Below, piece by piece: positions 1-14,011 of a stretch of DNA of 64,000 nt. Location: contig CP136069.1 in assembly GCA_032622095.1 (NCBI GenBank), positions 64,441,319 through 64,505,318 of the forward strand. The letters run 5' to 3'. The position numbers were made by a program, and so were the translations under genes. The stretch comes from Siphonodentalium dalli. Lineage: Eukaryota; Mollusca; Scaphopoda; Gadilida; Siphonodentaliidae. Under the pieces are notes generated by a model. That model was given only the letters and a program-made list of their open reading frames with translations. It searched no databases and had not been told where the DNA came from. Position 1 is the first letter of the stretch. Each line of letters begins with the position of its first letter.

Positions 1-174
1 TATCGACTTGAAATTTTGTATGTGAATGTATCTTGCCCCGGATACGAATTTTATCGGGTCGCCGAGCACGTGCGACGCCAGCTTCGCGCATGCGCAGACC
101 AGATCTCGGAAACGGGTGGAGCTATCGACTTGAAATTTGGTTTTTGAATAGCCAACGTCGGGCTCATCGGCTAG
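1..174 (+). mobile_element. Truncated type A unit at window edge
   Basis: This is the 3' part of a type A unit. It begins inside a 122-bp monomer and ends CTAG at 171-174. Its 3' end carries the short form AGCCAACGTCGGGCT, which has lost five bases of the left hairpin arm. Confidence 0.8.
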
Positions 175-210
175 TCTCATATATATTTTGAAGACCTCTG
201 TCTGTATGTT

Positions 211-242
<32 letters not shown>

Positions 243-714
243 ATTAATACAAATCTACGATTCTCGACCGATCGGGACGAAACTTGGTACGTGTGTGTAG
301 TTTGACCAGGCGGTGAACGTTGTCGTATTGGCGAGCCCGTGCGGCGCCCGCTTCGCGCATGCGCAGACGAGATCTCGGAAACGGGTGGAGCTATCGACTT
401 GAAATTTGCTATGTGAATGTATCTTGCCCCGGATACGAATTTTATCGGGTCGCCGAGCCCGTGCGACACCAGCTTCGCGCATGCGCAGACGAGATCTCGG
501 AAACGGGTGGAGCTATCGACTTGAAATTTGCTATGTGAATGCATCTTGCCCCGGATACGAATTTTATCGGGTCGCCGAGTCCGTGTGACGCCAGCTTCGC
601 GCATGCGCAGACCAGATCTCGGAAACGGGTAGAGCTATCGACTTGAAATTTTGTTTTTGAATAGCCCGGACAACGTCGGGCTCATCGGCTAGTCTCTTAT
701 ATATTTTGAAACAA

Positions 715-748
<34 letters not shown>

Positions 749-954
749 CTTTATACAAATCTACGATTCTCGACCGATCGGGACAAAACTTGGTACGTGT
801 GTGTAGTTTGACCAGGCGGTGGTCGTTATCGTATTGGCGAGCCCGTGCGATGCCCGTGCAGCGCATGCGCAGACGAGATCTCGGAAACGGGTGGAGCTAT
901 CGACTTGAAATTTGGTTTTTGAATAGCCCGGACAACGTCGGGCTCATCGGCTAG
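175..954 (+). repeat. Higher-order block 518+262 (copy 1)
   Basis: A three-monomer unit (175-692) is followed by a one-monomer unit (693-954). The same pair recurs at 8563-9342 and 15653-16432, with the same 5' subtypes (TCTCAT then TCTCTT). This shows that blocks of units, not only monomers, were copied. Confidence 0.75.
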
Positions 955-1473
955 TCTCATGTATATTTTGAAGACCTCTGTCTGTTTGTTTGTCTGTTTG
1001 TTTGTCATTTATACAAATCTACGATTCTCGAACAATCGGGACGAAACTTGGTACGTGTGTGTAGTTTGACCAGGCGGTGGACGTTGTCGTATTGGCGAGC
1101 CCGTGCGACGCCAGCTTCGCGCATGCGCAGACGAGATCTCGGAAACGGGTTGAGCTATCGACTTGAAATTTGGTATGTGAATGTATCTTGCCCCGGATAC
1201 GAATTTTATCGGGTCGCCGAGCCCGTGCGACGCCAGCTTCGCGCATGCGCAGACGAGATCTCGGAAACGGGTGGAGCTATCGACTTGAAATTTGGTATGT
1301 GAATGTATCTTTCCCCGGATACGAATTTTATCGGGTCGCCGAGCACATGCGACGCCAGCTTCGCGCATGCGCAGACCAGATCTCGGAAACGGGTGGAGCT
1401 ATCGACTTGAAATTTGGTTTTTGAATAGCCAACGTCGGGCTCATCGGCTAGTCTCTTATATATTTTGAAACAA

Positions 1474-1507
<34 letters not shown>

Positions 1508-2093
1508 CTTTTAACAAATCTACGATTCTCGACCGATCGGGACGAAACTTGGTACATGTGTGTAGTTTGACCAGGCGGTGGTCGTTATCGCATTGGCGAG
1601 CCCGTGCGACGCCCGTGCAGCGCATGCGCAGACGAGATCTCGGAAACGGGTGGAGCTATCGACTTGAAATTTGGTTTTTGAATAGCCCGGACAACGTCGG
1701 GCTCATCGGCTAGTCTCATATATATTTTGAAGACCTCTGTCTGTTTGTTTGTCTGTTTGTTTGTCATTTATACAAATCTACGATTCTGGAACAATCGGGA
1801 CGAAACTTGGTACGTGTGTGTAGTTTGACCAGGCGGTGGACGTTGTCGTATTGGCGAGCCCGTGCGGCGCCCGCTTCGCGCATGCGCAGACGAGATCTCG
1901 GAAACGGGTGGAGCTATCGACTTGAAATTTGGTATGTTAATGTACCTTACCCCGGATACGAATTTTATCAGGTCGCCGAGCCAGTGCGACGCCAGCTTCG
2001 CGCATGCGCAGACGTGATCTTGGAAACGGGTAGAGCTATCGACTTGAAATTTGGTTTTTGAATAGCCCGGACAACGTCGGGCTCATCGGCTAG
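955..2093 (+). repeat. 1139-bp higher-order block (copy 1)
   Basis: Units of 497, 262 and 380 bp in fixed order. An adjacent copy lies at 2094-3232, and a third copy with the same order and lengths lies about 14 kb away at 16433-17571. Confidence 0.8.
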
Positions 2094-2612
2094 TCTCATA
2101 TATATTTTGAAGACCTCTGTCTGTTTGTTTGTCTGTTTGTTTGTCATTTATACAAATCTACGATTCTGGAACAATCGGGACGAAACTTGGTACGTGTGTG
2201 TAGTTTGACCAGGCGGTGGACGTTGTCGTATTGGCGAGCCCGTGCGACGCCAGCTTCGCGCATGCGCAGACGAGATCTCGGAAACGGGTTGAGCTATCGA
2301 CTTGAAATTTGGTATGTGAATGTATCTTGCCCCGGATACGAATTTTATCGGGTCGCCGAGCCCGTGCGACGCCAGCTTCGCGCATGCGCAGACGAGATCT
2401 CGGAAACGGGTGGAGCTATCGACTTGAAATTTGGTATGTGAATGTATCTTTCCCCGGATACGAATTTTATCGGGTCGCCGAGCACATGCGACGCCAGCTT
2501 CGCGCATGCGCAGACCAGATCTCGGAAACGGGTGGAGCTATCGACTTGAAATTTGGTTTTTGAATAGCCAACGTCGGGCTCATCGGCTAGTCTCTTATAT
2601 ATTTTGAAACAA

Positions 2613-2646
<34 letters not shown>

Positions 2647-3232
2647 CTTTATACAAATCTACGATTCTCGACCGATCGGGACGAAACTTGGTACATGTGT
2701 GTAGTTTGACCAGGCGGTGGTCGTTATCGCATTGGCGAGCCCGTGCGACGCCCGTGCAGCGCATGCGCAGACGAGATCTCGGAAACGGGTGGAGCTATCG
2801 ACTTGAAATTTGGTTTTTGAATAGCCCGGACAACGTCGGGCTCATCGGCTAGTCTCATATATATTTTGAAGACCTCTGTCTGTTTGTTTGTCTGTTTGTT
2901 TGTCATTTATACAAATCTACGATTCTGGAACAATCGGGACGAAACTTGGTACGTGTGTGTAGTTTGACCAGGCGGTGGACGTTGTCGTATTGGCGAGCCC
3001 GTGCGGCGCCCGCTTCGCGCATGCGCAGACGAGATCTCGGAAACGGGTGGAGCTATCGACTTGAAATTTGGTATGTTAATGTACCTTACCCCGGATACGA
3101 ATTTTATCAGGTCGCCGAGCCAGTGCGACGCCAGCTTCGCGCATGCGCAGACGAGATCTTGGAAACGGGTAGAGCTATCGACTTGAAATTTGGTTTTTGA
3201 ATAGCCCGGACAACGTCCGGCTCATCGGCTAG
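2094..3232 (+). repeat. 1139-bp higher-order block (copy 2)
   Basis: Same 497-262-380 order as 955-2093 and near-identical by eye. The last unit has GTCCGG instead of GTCGGG in the right hairpin arm near 3217. It is followed by an extra 380-bp unit (3233-3612) that is almost a copy of 2853-3232. Confidence 0.8.
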
Positions 3233-4236
3233 TCTCATATATATTTTGAAGACCTCTGTCTGTTTGTTTGTCTGTTTGTTTGTCATTTATACAAATCTAC
3301 GATTCTGGAACAATCGGGACGAAACTTGGTACGTGTGTGTAGTTTGACCAGGCGGTGGACGTTGTCGTATTGGCGAGCCCGTGCGGCGCCCGCTTCGCGC
3401 ATGCGCAGACGATATCTCGGAAACGGGTGGAGCTATCGACTTGAAATTTGGTATGTTAATGTACCTTACCCCGGATACGAATTTTATCAGGTCGCCGAGC
3501 CAGTGCGACGCCAGCTTCGCGCATGCGCAGACGAGATCTTGGAAACGGGTAGAGCTATCGACTTGAAATTTGGTTTTTGAATAGCCCGGACAACGTCGGG
3601 CTCATCGGCTAGTCTCATATATATTTTGAAGACCTCTGTCTGTATGTTTGTTTGTATGTTTGTTTGTCATTAATACAAAATCTACGATTCTCGACCGATC
3701 GGGACGAAACTTGGTACGTGTGTGTAGTTTGACCAGGCTGTGGTCGTTGTCGTATTGGCGAGCTCGTGCGACGCCCGTGCAGCGCATGCGCAGACGAGAT
3801 CTAGGAAACGAGTGGAGCTATCGACTTGAAATTTGGTATGTGAATGTATCTTGTCCCGGATACGAATTTTATCGGGTCGCCGAGCCCGTGCGACGCCAGC
3901 TTCGCGCATGCGCAGACGAGATCTCGGAAACCGGTGGAGCTATCGACTTGAAATTTGGTATGTGAATGTATCTTGTCCCGGATACGAATTTTATCGGGTC
4001 GCCGAGCCCGTGCGACGCCAGCTTCGCACATGCGCAGACGAGATCTCGGAAACGGGTGGAGCTATCGACTTGAAATTTGGTATGTGAATGTATCTTGCCC
4101 CGGATACGAATTTTATCGGGTCGCCGAGCACATGCGACGCCAGCTTCGCGCATGCGCAGACCAGATCTCGGAAACGGGTGGAGCTATCGACTTGAAATTT
4201 GGTTTTTGAATAGCCAACGTCGGGCTCATCGGCTAG

Positions 4237-4272
4237 TCTCATATATATTTTGAAGACCTCTGTCTGTATGTT

Positions 4273-4304
<32 letters not shown>

Positions 4305-4776
4305 ATTAATACAAATCTACGATTCTCGACCGATCGGGACGAAACTTGGTACGTGTGTGTAGTTTGACCAGGCGGTGAACGTTGTCGTATTGGCGAGCCC
4401 GTGCGGCGCCCGCTTCGCGCATGCGCAGACGAGATCTCGGAAACGGGTGGAGCTATCGACTTGAAATTTGCTATGTGAATGTATCTTGCCCCGGATACGA
4501 ATTTTATCGGGTCGCCGAGCCCGTGCGACACCAGCTTCGCGCATGCGCAGACGAGATCTCGGAAACGGGTGGAGCTATCGACTTGAAATTTGCTATGCGA
4601 ATGCATCTTGCCCCGGATACGAATTTTATCGGGTCGCCGAGTCCGTGCGACGCCAGCTTCGCGCATGCGCAGACCAGATCTCGGAAACGGGTAGAGCTAT
4701 CGACTTGAAATTTTGTTTTTGAATAGCCCGGACAACGTCGGGCTCATCGGCTAGTCTCTTATATATTTTGAAACAA

Positions 4777-4810
<34 letters not shown>

Positions 4811-6399
4811 CTTTATACAAATCTACGATTCTCGACCGATCGGGACAAAACTTGGTACGTGTGTGTAGTTTGACCAGGCGGTGGTCGTTATCGTATTGGC
4901 GAGCCCGTGCGATGCCCGTGCAGCGCATGCGCAGACGAGATCTCGGAAACGGGTTGAGCTATCGACTTGAAATTTGGTATGTGAATGTATCTTGCCCCGG
5001 ATACGAATTTTATCGGGTCGCCGAGCACATGCGACGCCAGCTTCGCGCATGCGCAGACCAGATCTCGGAAACGGGTGGAGCTATCGACTTGAAATTTGGT
5101 TTTTGAATAGCCAACGTCGGGCTCATCGGCTAGTCTCTTATATATTTTGAAACAATCTGTCTGTCTGTTTGTCTGTCTGTGTGTCTGTCCTTTATACAAA
5201 TCTACGATTCTCGACCGATCGGGACGAAACTTGGTATGTGTGTGTAGTTTGACCAGGCGGTGGTCGTTATCGTATTGGCGAGCCCGTGCGACGCCCGCGC
5301 AGCGCATGCGCAGACGAGATCTCGGAAACGGGTGGAGCTATCGACTTGAAATTTGGTTTTTGAATAGCCCGGACAACGTCGGGCTCATCGGCTAGTCTCA
5401 TATATATTTTGAAGACCTCTGTCTGTTTGTTTGTCTGTTTGTTTGTCATTTATACAAATCTACGATTCTCGAACAATCGGGACGAAACTTGGTACGTGTG
5501 TGTAGTTTGACCAGGCGGTGGACGTTGTCGTATTGGCGAGCCCGTGCGGCGCCCGCTTCGCGCATGCGCAGACGAGATCTCGGAAACGGGTGGAGCTATC
5601 GACTTGAAATTTGGTATGTGAATGTACCTTACCCCGGATACGAATTTTATCAGGTCGCCGAGCCAGTGCGACGCCAGCTTCGCGCATGCGCAGACGAGAT
5701 CTTGGAAACGGGTAGAGCTATCGACTTGAAATTTGGTTTTTGAATAGCCCGGACAACGTCGGGCTCATCGGCTAGTCTCATATATATTTTGAAGACCTCT
5801 GTCTGTATGTTTGTTTGTATGTTTGTTTGTCATTAATACAAAATCTACGATTCTCGACCGATCGGGACGAAACTTGGTACGTGTGTGTAGTTTGACCAGG
5901 CTGTGGTCGTTGTCGTATTGGCGAGCTCGTGCGACGCCCGTGCAGCGCATGCGCAGACGAGATCTAGGAAACGGGTGGAGCTATCGACTTGAAATTTGGT
6001 ATGTGAATGTATCTTGCCCCGAGTACGAATTTTATCGGGTCGCCGAGCCCGTGCGACGCCAGCTTCGCGCATGCGCAGACGAGATCTCGGAAACCGGTGG
6101 AGCTATCGACTTGAAATTTGGTATGTGAATGTATCTTGTCCCGGATACGAATTTTATCGGGTCGCCGAGCCCGTGCGACGCCAGCTTCGCGCATGCGCAG
6201 ACGAGATCTCGGAAACGGGTGGAGCTATCGACTTGAAATTTGGTATGTGAATGTATCTTGCCCCGGATACGAATTTTATCGGGTCGCCGAGCACATGCGA
6301 CGCCAGCTTCGCGCATGCGCAGACCAGATCTCGGAAACGGGTGGAGCTATCGACTTGAAATTTGGTTTTTGAATAGCCAACGTCGGGCTCATCGGCTAG
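4237..6399 (+). repeat. 2163-bp higher-order block (copy 1)
   Basis: Units of 518, 379, 262, 380 and 624 bp. The whole block is repeated directly at 6400-8562 with very few differences, so the duplication is young or the region is homogenised. Confidence 0.85.
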
Positions 6400-6435
6400 T
6401 CTCATATATATTTTGAAGACCTCTGTCTGTATGTT

Positions 6436-6467
<32 letters not shown>

Positions 6468-6939
6468 ATTAATACAAATCTACGATTCTCGACCGATCGG
6501 GACGAAACTTGGTACGTGTGTGTAGTTTGACCAGGCGGTGAACGTTGTCGTATTGGCGAGCCCGTGCGGCGCCCGCTTCGCGCATGCGCAGACGAGATCT
6601 CGGAAACGGGTGGAGCTATCGACTTGAAATTTGCTATGTGAATGTATCTTGCCCCGGATACGAATTTTATCGGGTCGCCGAGCCCGTGCGACACCAGCTT
6701 CGCGCATGCGCAGACGAGATCTCGGAAACGGGTGGAGCTATCGACTTGAAATTTGCTATGTGAATGCATCTTGCCCCGGATACGAATTTTATCGGGTCGC
6801 CGAGTCCGTGCGACGCCAGCTTCGCGCATGCGCAGACCAGATCTCGGAAACGGGTAGAGCTATCGACTTGAAATTTTGTTTTTGAATAGCCCGGACAACG
6901 TCGGGCTCATCGGCTAGTCTCTTATATATTTTGAAACAA

Positions 6940-6973
<34 letters not shown>

Positions 6974-8562
6974 CTTTATACAAATCTACGATTCTCGACC
7001 GATCGGGACAAAACTTGGTACGTGTGTGTAGTTTGACCAGGCGGTGGTCGTTATCGTATTGGCGAGCCCGTGCGATGCCCGTGCAGCGCATGCGCAGACG
7101 AGATCTCGGAAACGGGTTGAGCTATCGACTTGAAATTTGGTATGTGAATGTATCTTGCCCCGGATACGAATTTTATCGGGTCGCCGAGCACATGCGACGC
7201 CAGCTTCGCGCATGCGCAGACCAGATCTCGGAAACGGGTGGAGCTATCGACTTGAAATTTGGTTTTTGAATAGCCAACGTCGGGCTCATCGGCTAGTCTC
7301 TTATATATTTTGAAACAATCTGTCTGTCTGTTTGTCTGTCTGTGTGTCTGTCCTTTATACAAATCTACGATTCTCGACCGATCGGGACGAAACTTGGTAT
7401 GTGTGTGTAGTTTGACCAGGCGGTGGTCGTTATCGTATTGGCGAGCCCGTGCGACGCCCGCGCAGCGCATGCGCAGACGAGATCTCGGAAACGGGTGGAG
7501 CTATCGACTTGAAATTTGGTTTTTGAATAGCCCGGACAACGTCGGGCTCATCGGCTAGTCTCATATATATTTTGAAGACCTCTGTCTGTTTGTTTGTCTG
7601 TTTGTTTGTCATTTATACAAATCTACGATTCTCGAACAATCGGGACGAAACTTGGTACGTGTGTGTAGTTTGACCAGGCGGTGGACGTTGTCGTATTGGC
7701 GAGCCCGTGCGGCGCCCGCTTCGCGCATGCGCAGACGAGATCTCGGAAACGGGTGGAGCTATCGACTTGAAATTTGGTATGTGAATGTACCTTACCCCGG
7801 ATACGAATTTTATCAGGTCGCCGAGCCAGTGCGACGCCAGCTTCGCGCATGCGCAGACGAGATCTTGGAAACGGGTAGAGCTATCGACTTGAAATTTGGT
7901 TTTTGAATAGCCCGGACAACGTCGGGCTCATCGGCTAGTCTCATATATATTTTGAAGACCTCTGTCTGTATGTTTGTTTGTATGTTTGTTTGTCATTAAT
8001 ACAAAATCTACGATTCTCGACCGATCGGGACGAAACTTGGTACGTGTGTGTAGTTTGACCAGGCGGTGGTCGTTGTCGTATTGGCGAGCTCGTGCGACGC
8101 CCGTGCAGCGCATGCGCAGACGAGATCTAGGAAACGGGTGGAGCTATCGACTTGAAATTTGGTATGTGAATGTATCTTGCCCCGAGTACGAATTTTATCG
8201 GGTCGCCGAGCCCGTGCGACGCCAGCTTCGCGCATGCGCAGACGAGATCTCGGAAACCGGTGGAGCTATCGACTTGAAATTTGGTATGTGAATGTATCTT
8301 GTCCCGGATACGAATTTTATCGGGTCGCCGAGCCCGTGCGACGCCAGCTTCGCGCATGCGCAGACGAGATCTCGGAAACGGGTGGAGCTATCGACTTGAA
8401 ATTTGGTATGTGAATGTATCTTGCCCCGGATACGAATTTTATCGGGTCGCCGAGCACATGCGACGCCAGCTTCGCGCATGCGCAGACCAGATCTCGGAAA
8501 CGGGTGGAGATATCGACTTGAAATTTGGTTTTTGAATAGCCAACGTCGGGCTCATCGGCTAG
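6400..8562 (+). repeat. 2163-bp higher-order block (copy 2)
   Basis: Direct copy of 4237-6399 with identical unit boundaries shifted by 2163. A few single-base differences are visible, for example GGAGCTATC to GGAGATATC near 8510. Confidence 0.85.
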
Positions 8563-8598
8563 TCTCATATATATTTTGAAGACCTCTGTCTGTATGTT

Positions 8599-8630
<32 letters not shown>

Positions 8631-9080
8631 ATTAATACAAATCTACGATTCTCGACCGATCGGGACGAAACTTGGTACGTGTGTGTAGTTTGACCAGGCG
8701 GTGAACGTTGTCGTATTGGCGAGCCCGTGCGGCGCCCGCTTCGCGCATGCGCAGACGAGATCTCGGAAACGGGTGGAGCTATCGACTTGAAATTTGCTAT
8801 GTGAATGTATCTTGCCCCGGATACGAATTTTATCGGGTCGCCGAGCCCGTGCGACACCAGCTTCGCGCATGCGCAGACGAGATCTCGGAAACGGGTGGAG
8901 CTATCGACTTGAAATTTGCTATGTGAATGCATCTTGCCCCGGATACGAATTTTATCGGGTCGCCGAGTCCGTGCGACGCCAGCTTCGCGCATGCGCAGAC
9001 CAGATCTCGGAAACGGGTAGAGCTATCGACTTGAAATTTTGTTTTTGAATAGCCCGGACAACGTCGGGCTCATCGGCTAG

Positions 9081-9102
9081 TCTCTTATATATTTTGAAAC
9101 AA

Positions 9103-9136
<34 letters not shown>

Positions 9137-11381
9137 CTTTATACAAATCTACGATTCTCGACCGATCGGGACAAAACTTGGTACGTGTGTGTAGTTTGAC
9201 CAGGCGGTGGTCGTTATCGTATTGGCGAGCCCGTGCGATGCCCGTGCAGCGCATGCGCAGACGAGATCTCGGAAACGGGTGGAGCTATCGACTTGAAATT
9301 TGGTTTTTGAATAGCCCGGACAACGTCGGGCTCATCGGCTAGTCTCATGTATATTTTGAAGACCTCTGTCTGTTTGTTTGTCTGTTTGTTTGTCATTTAT
9401 ACAAATCTACGATTCTCGAACAATCGGGACGAAACTTGGTACGTGTGTGTAGTTTGACCAGGCGGTGGACGTTGTCGTATTGGCGAGCCCGTGCGGCGCC
9501 CGCTTCGCGCATGCGCAGACGAGATCTCGGAAACGGGTGGAGCTATCGACTTGAAATTTGGTATGTGAATGTACCTTACCCAGGATACGAATTTTATCAG
9601 GTCGCCGAGCCAGTGCGACGCCAGCTTCGCGCATGCGCAGACGAGATCTTGGAAACGGGTAGAGCTATCGACTTGAAATTTGGTTTTTGAATAGCCCGGA
9701 CAACGTCGGGCTCATCGGCTAGTCTCATATATATTTTGAAGACCTCTGTCTGTATGTTTGTTTGTATGTTTGTTTGTCATTAATACAAAATCTACGATTC
9801 TCGACCGATCGGGACGAAACTTGGTACGTGTGTGTAGTTTGACCAGGCGGTGGTCGTTGTCGTATTAGCGAGCTCGTGCGACGCCCGTGCAGCGCATGCG
9901 CAGACGAGATCTAGAAAACGGGTGGAGCTATCGACTTGAAATTTGGTATGTGAATGTATCTTGCCCCGAGTACGAATTTTATCGGGTCGCCGAGCCCGTG
10001 CGACGCCAGCTTCGCGCATGCGCAGACGAGATCTCGGAAACGGGTGGAGCTATCGACTTGAAATTTGGTTTTTGAATAGCCAACGTCGGGCTCATCGGCT
10101 AGTCTCTTATATATTTTGAAACAATCTGTCTGTTTGTCTGTCTGTCTGTCTGTCCTTTATACAAATCTACGATTCTCGACCGATCGGGACGAAACTTGGT
10201 ACGTGTGTGTAGTTTGACCAGGCGGTGGTCGTTATCGCATTGGCGAGCCCGTGCGACGCCCGTGCAGCGCATGCGCAGACGAGATCTCGGAAACGGGTGG
10301 AGCTATCGACTTGAAATTTGGTTTTTGAATAGCCCGGACAACGTCGGGCTCATCGGCTAGTCTCATATATATTTTGAAGACCTCTGTCTGTTTGTTTGTC
10401 TGTTTGTTTGTCATTTATACAAATCTACGATTCTCGAACAATCGGGACGAAACTTGGTAGGTGTGTGTAGTTTGACCAGGCGGTGGACGTTGTCGTATTG
10501 GCGAGCCCGTGCGGCGCCCGCTTCGCGCATGCGCAGACGAGATCTCGGAAACGGGTGGAGCTATCGACTTGAAATTTGGTATGTGAATGTACCTTGCCCC
10601 GGATACGAATTTTATCAGGTCGCCGAGCCAGTGCGACACCAGCTTCGCGCATGCGCAGACGAGATCTTGGAAACGGGTGGAGATATCGACTTGAAATTTG
10701 TTATGCGAATGTATCTTGTCCCGGATACGAATTTTATCGGGTCGCCGAGCCCGTGCGACGCCAGCTTCGCACATGCGCAGACGAGATCACGGAAACGGGT
10801 GGAGCTATCGACTTGAAATTTGCTATGTGAATGTATCTTGCCCCGGATACGAAATATATCGGGTCGCCGATCCCGTGCGACGCCAGCTTCGCGCATGCGC
10901 AGACGAGATATCGGAAACGGTTGGAGCTATCGACTTGAAATTTGGTATGTGAATGTATCTTGCCCCGGATACGAATTTTATCGGGTCGCCGAGCACATGC
11001 GACGCCAGCTTCGCGCATGCGCAGACCAGATCTCGGAAACGGGTGGAGCTATCGACTTGAAATTTGGTATGTGAATGTATCTTGTCCCGGATACGAATTT
11101 TATCGGGTCGCCGAGCCCGTGCGACGCCAGCTTCGCGCATGCGCAGACGAGATCTCGGAAACGGGTGGAGCTATCGACTTGAAATTTGGTATGTGAATGT
11201 ATCTTGCCCCGGATACGAATTTTATCGGGTCGCCGAGCACATGCGACGCCAGCTTCGCGCATGCGCAGACCAGATCTCGGAAACGGGTGGAGATATCGAC
11301 TTGAAATTTGGTTTTTGAATAGCCAACGTCGGGCTCATCGGCTAGTCTCATATATATTTTGAAGACCTCTGTCTGTATGTT

Positions 11382-11413
<32 letters not shown>

Positions 11414-11985
11414 ATTAATACAAATCTACGATTCTCGACCGATCGGGACGAAACTTGGTACGTGTGTGTAGTTTGACCAGGCGGTGAACGTTGTCGTATT
11501 GGCGAGCCCGTGCGGCGCCCGCTTCGCGCATGCGCAGACGAGATCTCGGAAACGGGTGGAGCTATCGACTTGAAATTTGCTATGTGAATGTATCTTGCCC
11601 CGGATACGAATTTTATCGGGTCGCCGAGCCCGTGCGACACCAGCTTCGCGCATGCGCAGACGAGATCTCGGAAACGGGTGGAGCTATCGACTTGAAATTT
11701 GCTATGTGAATGCATCTTGCCCCGGATACGAATTTTATCGGGTCGCCGAGCCCGTGCGACACCAGCTTCGCGCATGCGCAGACGAGATCTCGGAAACGGG
11801 TGGAGCTATCGACTTGAAATTTGCTATGTGAATGCATCTTGCCCCGGATACGAATTTTATCGGGTCGCCGAGTCCGTGCGACGCCAGCTTCGCGCATGCG
11901 CAGACCAGATCTCGGAAACGGGTAGAGCTATCGACTTGAAATTTTGTTTTTGAATAGCCCGGACAACGTCGGGCTCATCGGCTAG
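9081..11985 (+). repeat. 2905-bp higher-order block (copy 1)
   Basis: Units of 262, 380, 380, 258, 985 and 640 bp. The same order restarts at 11986 (262, 380, 380, 258), but the fifth unit there has 746 bp instead of 985. The 985-bp unit 10361-11345 carries seven monomers, the most in the window. Confidence 0.75.
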
Positions 11986-12007
11986 TCTCTTATATATTTT
12001 GAAACAA

Positions 12008-12041
<34 letters not shown>

Positions 12042-14011
12042 CTTTATACAAATCTACGATTCTCGACCGATCGGGACAAAACTTGGTACGTGTGTGTAGT
12101 TTGACCAGGCGGTGGTCGTTATCGTATTGGCGAGCCCGTGCGATGCCCGTGCAGCGCATGCGCAGACGAGATCTCGGAAACGGGTGGAGCTATCGACTTG
12201 AAATTTGGTTTTTGAATAGCCTGGACAACGTCGGGCTCATCGGCTAGTCTCATGTATATTTTGAAGACCTCTGTCTGTTTGTTTGTCTGTTTGTTTGTCA
12301 TTTATACAAATCTACGATTCTCGAACAATCGGGACGAAACTTGGTACGTGTGTGTAGTTTGACCAGGCGGTGGACGTTGTCGTATTGGCGAGCCCGTGCG
12401 GCGCCCGCTTCGTGCATGCGCAGACGAGATCTCGGAAACGGGTGGAGCTATCGACTTGAAATTTGGTATGTGAATGTACCTTACCCAGGATACGAATTTT
12501 ATCAGGTCGCCGAGCCAGTGCGACGCCAGCTTCGCGCATGCGCAGACGAGATCTTGGAAACGGGTAGAGCTATCGACTTGAAATTTGGTTTTTGAATAGC
12601 CCGGACAACGTCGGGCTCATCGGCTAGTCTCATATATATTTTGAAGACCTCTGTCTGTATGTTTGTTTGTATGTTTGTTTGTCATTAATACAAAATCTAC
12701 GATTCTCGACCGATCGGGACGAAACTTGGTACGTGTGTGTAGTTTGACCAGGCGGTGGTCGTTGTCGTATTGGCGAGCTCGTGCGACGCCCGTGCAGCGC
12801 ATGCGCAGACGAGATCTAGGAAACGGGTGGAGCTATCGACTTGAAATTTGGTATGTGAATGTATCTTGCCCCGAGTACGAATTTTATCGGGTCGCCGAGC
12901 CCGTGCGACGCCAGCTTCGCGCATGCGCAGACGAGATCTCGGAAACGGGTGGAGCTATCGACTTGAAATTTGGTTTTTGAATAGCCAACGTCGGGCTCAT
13001 CGGCTAGTCTCTTATATATTTTGAAACAATCTGTCTGTTTGTCTGTCTGTCTGTCTGTCCTTTATACAAATCTACGATTCTCGACCGATCGGGACGAAAC
13101 TTGGTACGTGTGTGTAGTTTGACCAGGCGGTGGTCGTTATCGCATTGGCGAGCCCGTGCGACGCCCGTGCAGCGCATGCGCAGACGAGATCTCGGAAACG
13201 GGTGGAGCTATCGACTTGAAATTTGGTTTTTGAATAGCCCGGACAACGTCGGGCTCATCGGCTAGTCTCATATATATTTTGAAGACCTCTGTCTGTTTGT
13301 TTGTCTGTTTGTTTGTCATTTATACAAATCTACGATTCTCGAACAATCGGGACGAAACTTGGTAGGTGTGTGTAGTTTGACCAGGCGGTGGACGTTGTCG
13401 TATTGGCGAGCCCGTGCGGCGACCGCTTCGCGCATGCGCAGACGAGATCTCGGAAACGGGTGGAGCTATCGACTTGAAATTTGGTATGTGAATGTACCTT
13501 GCCCCGGATACGAATTTTATCAGGTCGCCGAGCCAGTGCGACGCCAGCTTCGCGCATGCGCAGACGAGATCTTGGAAACGGGTGGAGATATCGACTTGAA
13601 ATTTGTTATGCGAATGTATCTTGTCCCGGATACGAATTTTATCGGGTCGCCGAGCCCGTGCGACGCCAGCTTCGCACATGCGCAGACGAGATCACGGAAA
13701 CGGGTGGAGCTATCGACTTGAAATTTGCTATGTGAATGTATCTTGCCCCGGATACGAAATATATCGGGTCGCCGATCCCGTGCGACGCCAGCTTCGCGCA
13801 TGCGCAGACGAGATATCGGAAACGGTTGGAGCTATCGACTTGAAATTTGGTATGTGAATGTATCTTGCCCCGGATACGAATTTTATCGGGTCGCCGAGCA
13901 CATGCGACGCCAGCTTCGCGCATGCGCAGACCAGATCTCGGAAACGGGTGGAGCTATCGACTTGAAATTTGGTTTTTGAATAGCCCGGACAACGTCGGGC
14001 TCATCGGCTAG
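11986..14011 (+). repeat. 2905-bp higher-order block (shortened copy 2)
   Basis: Repeats the unit order of 9081-11345 at an offset of 2905. The last unit (13266-14011) has five monomers instead of seven, so whole 122-bp monomers were gained or lost after the block duplicated. Confidence 0.7.
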
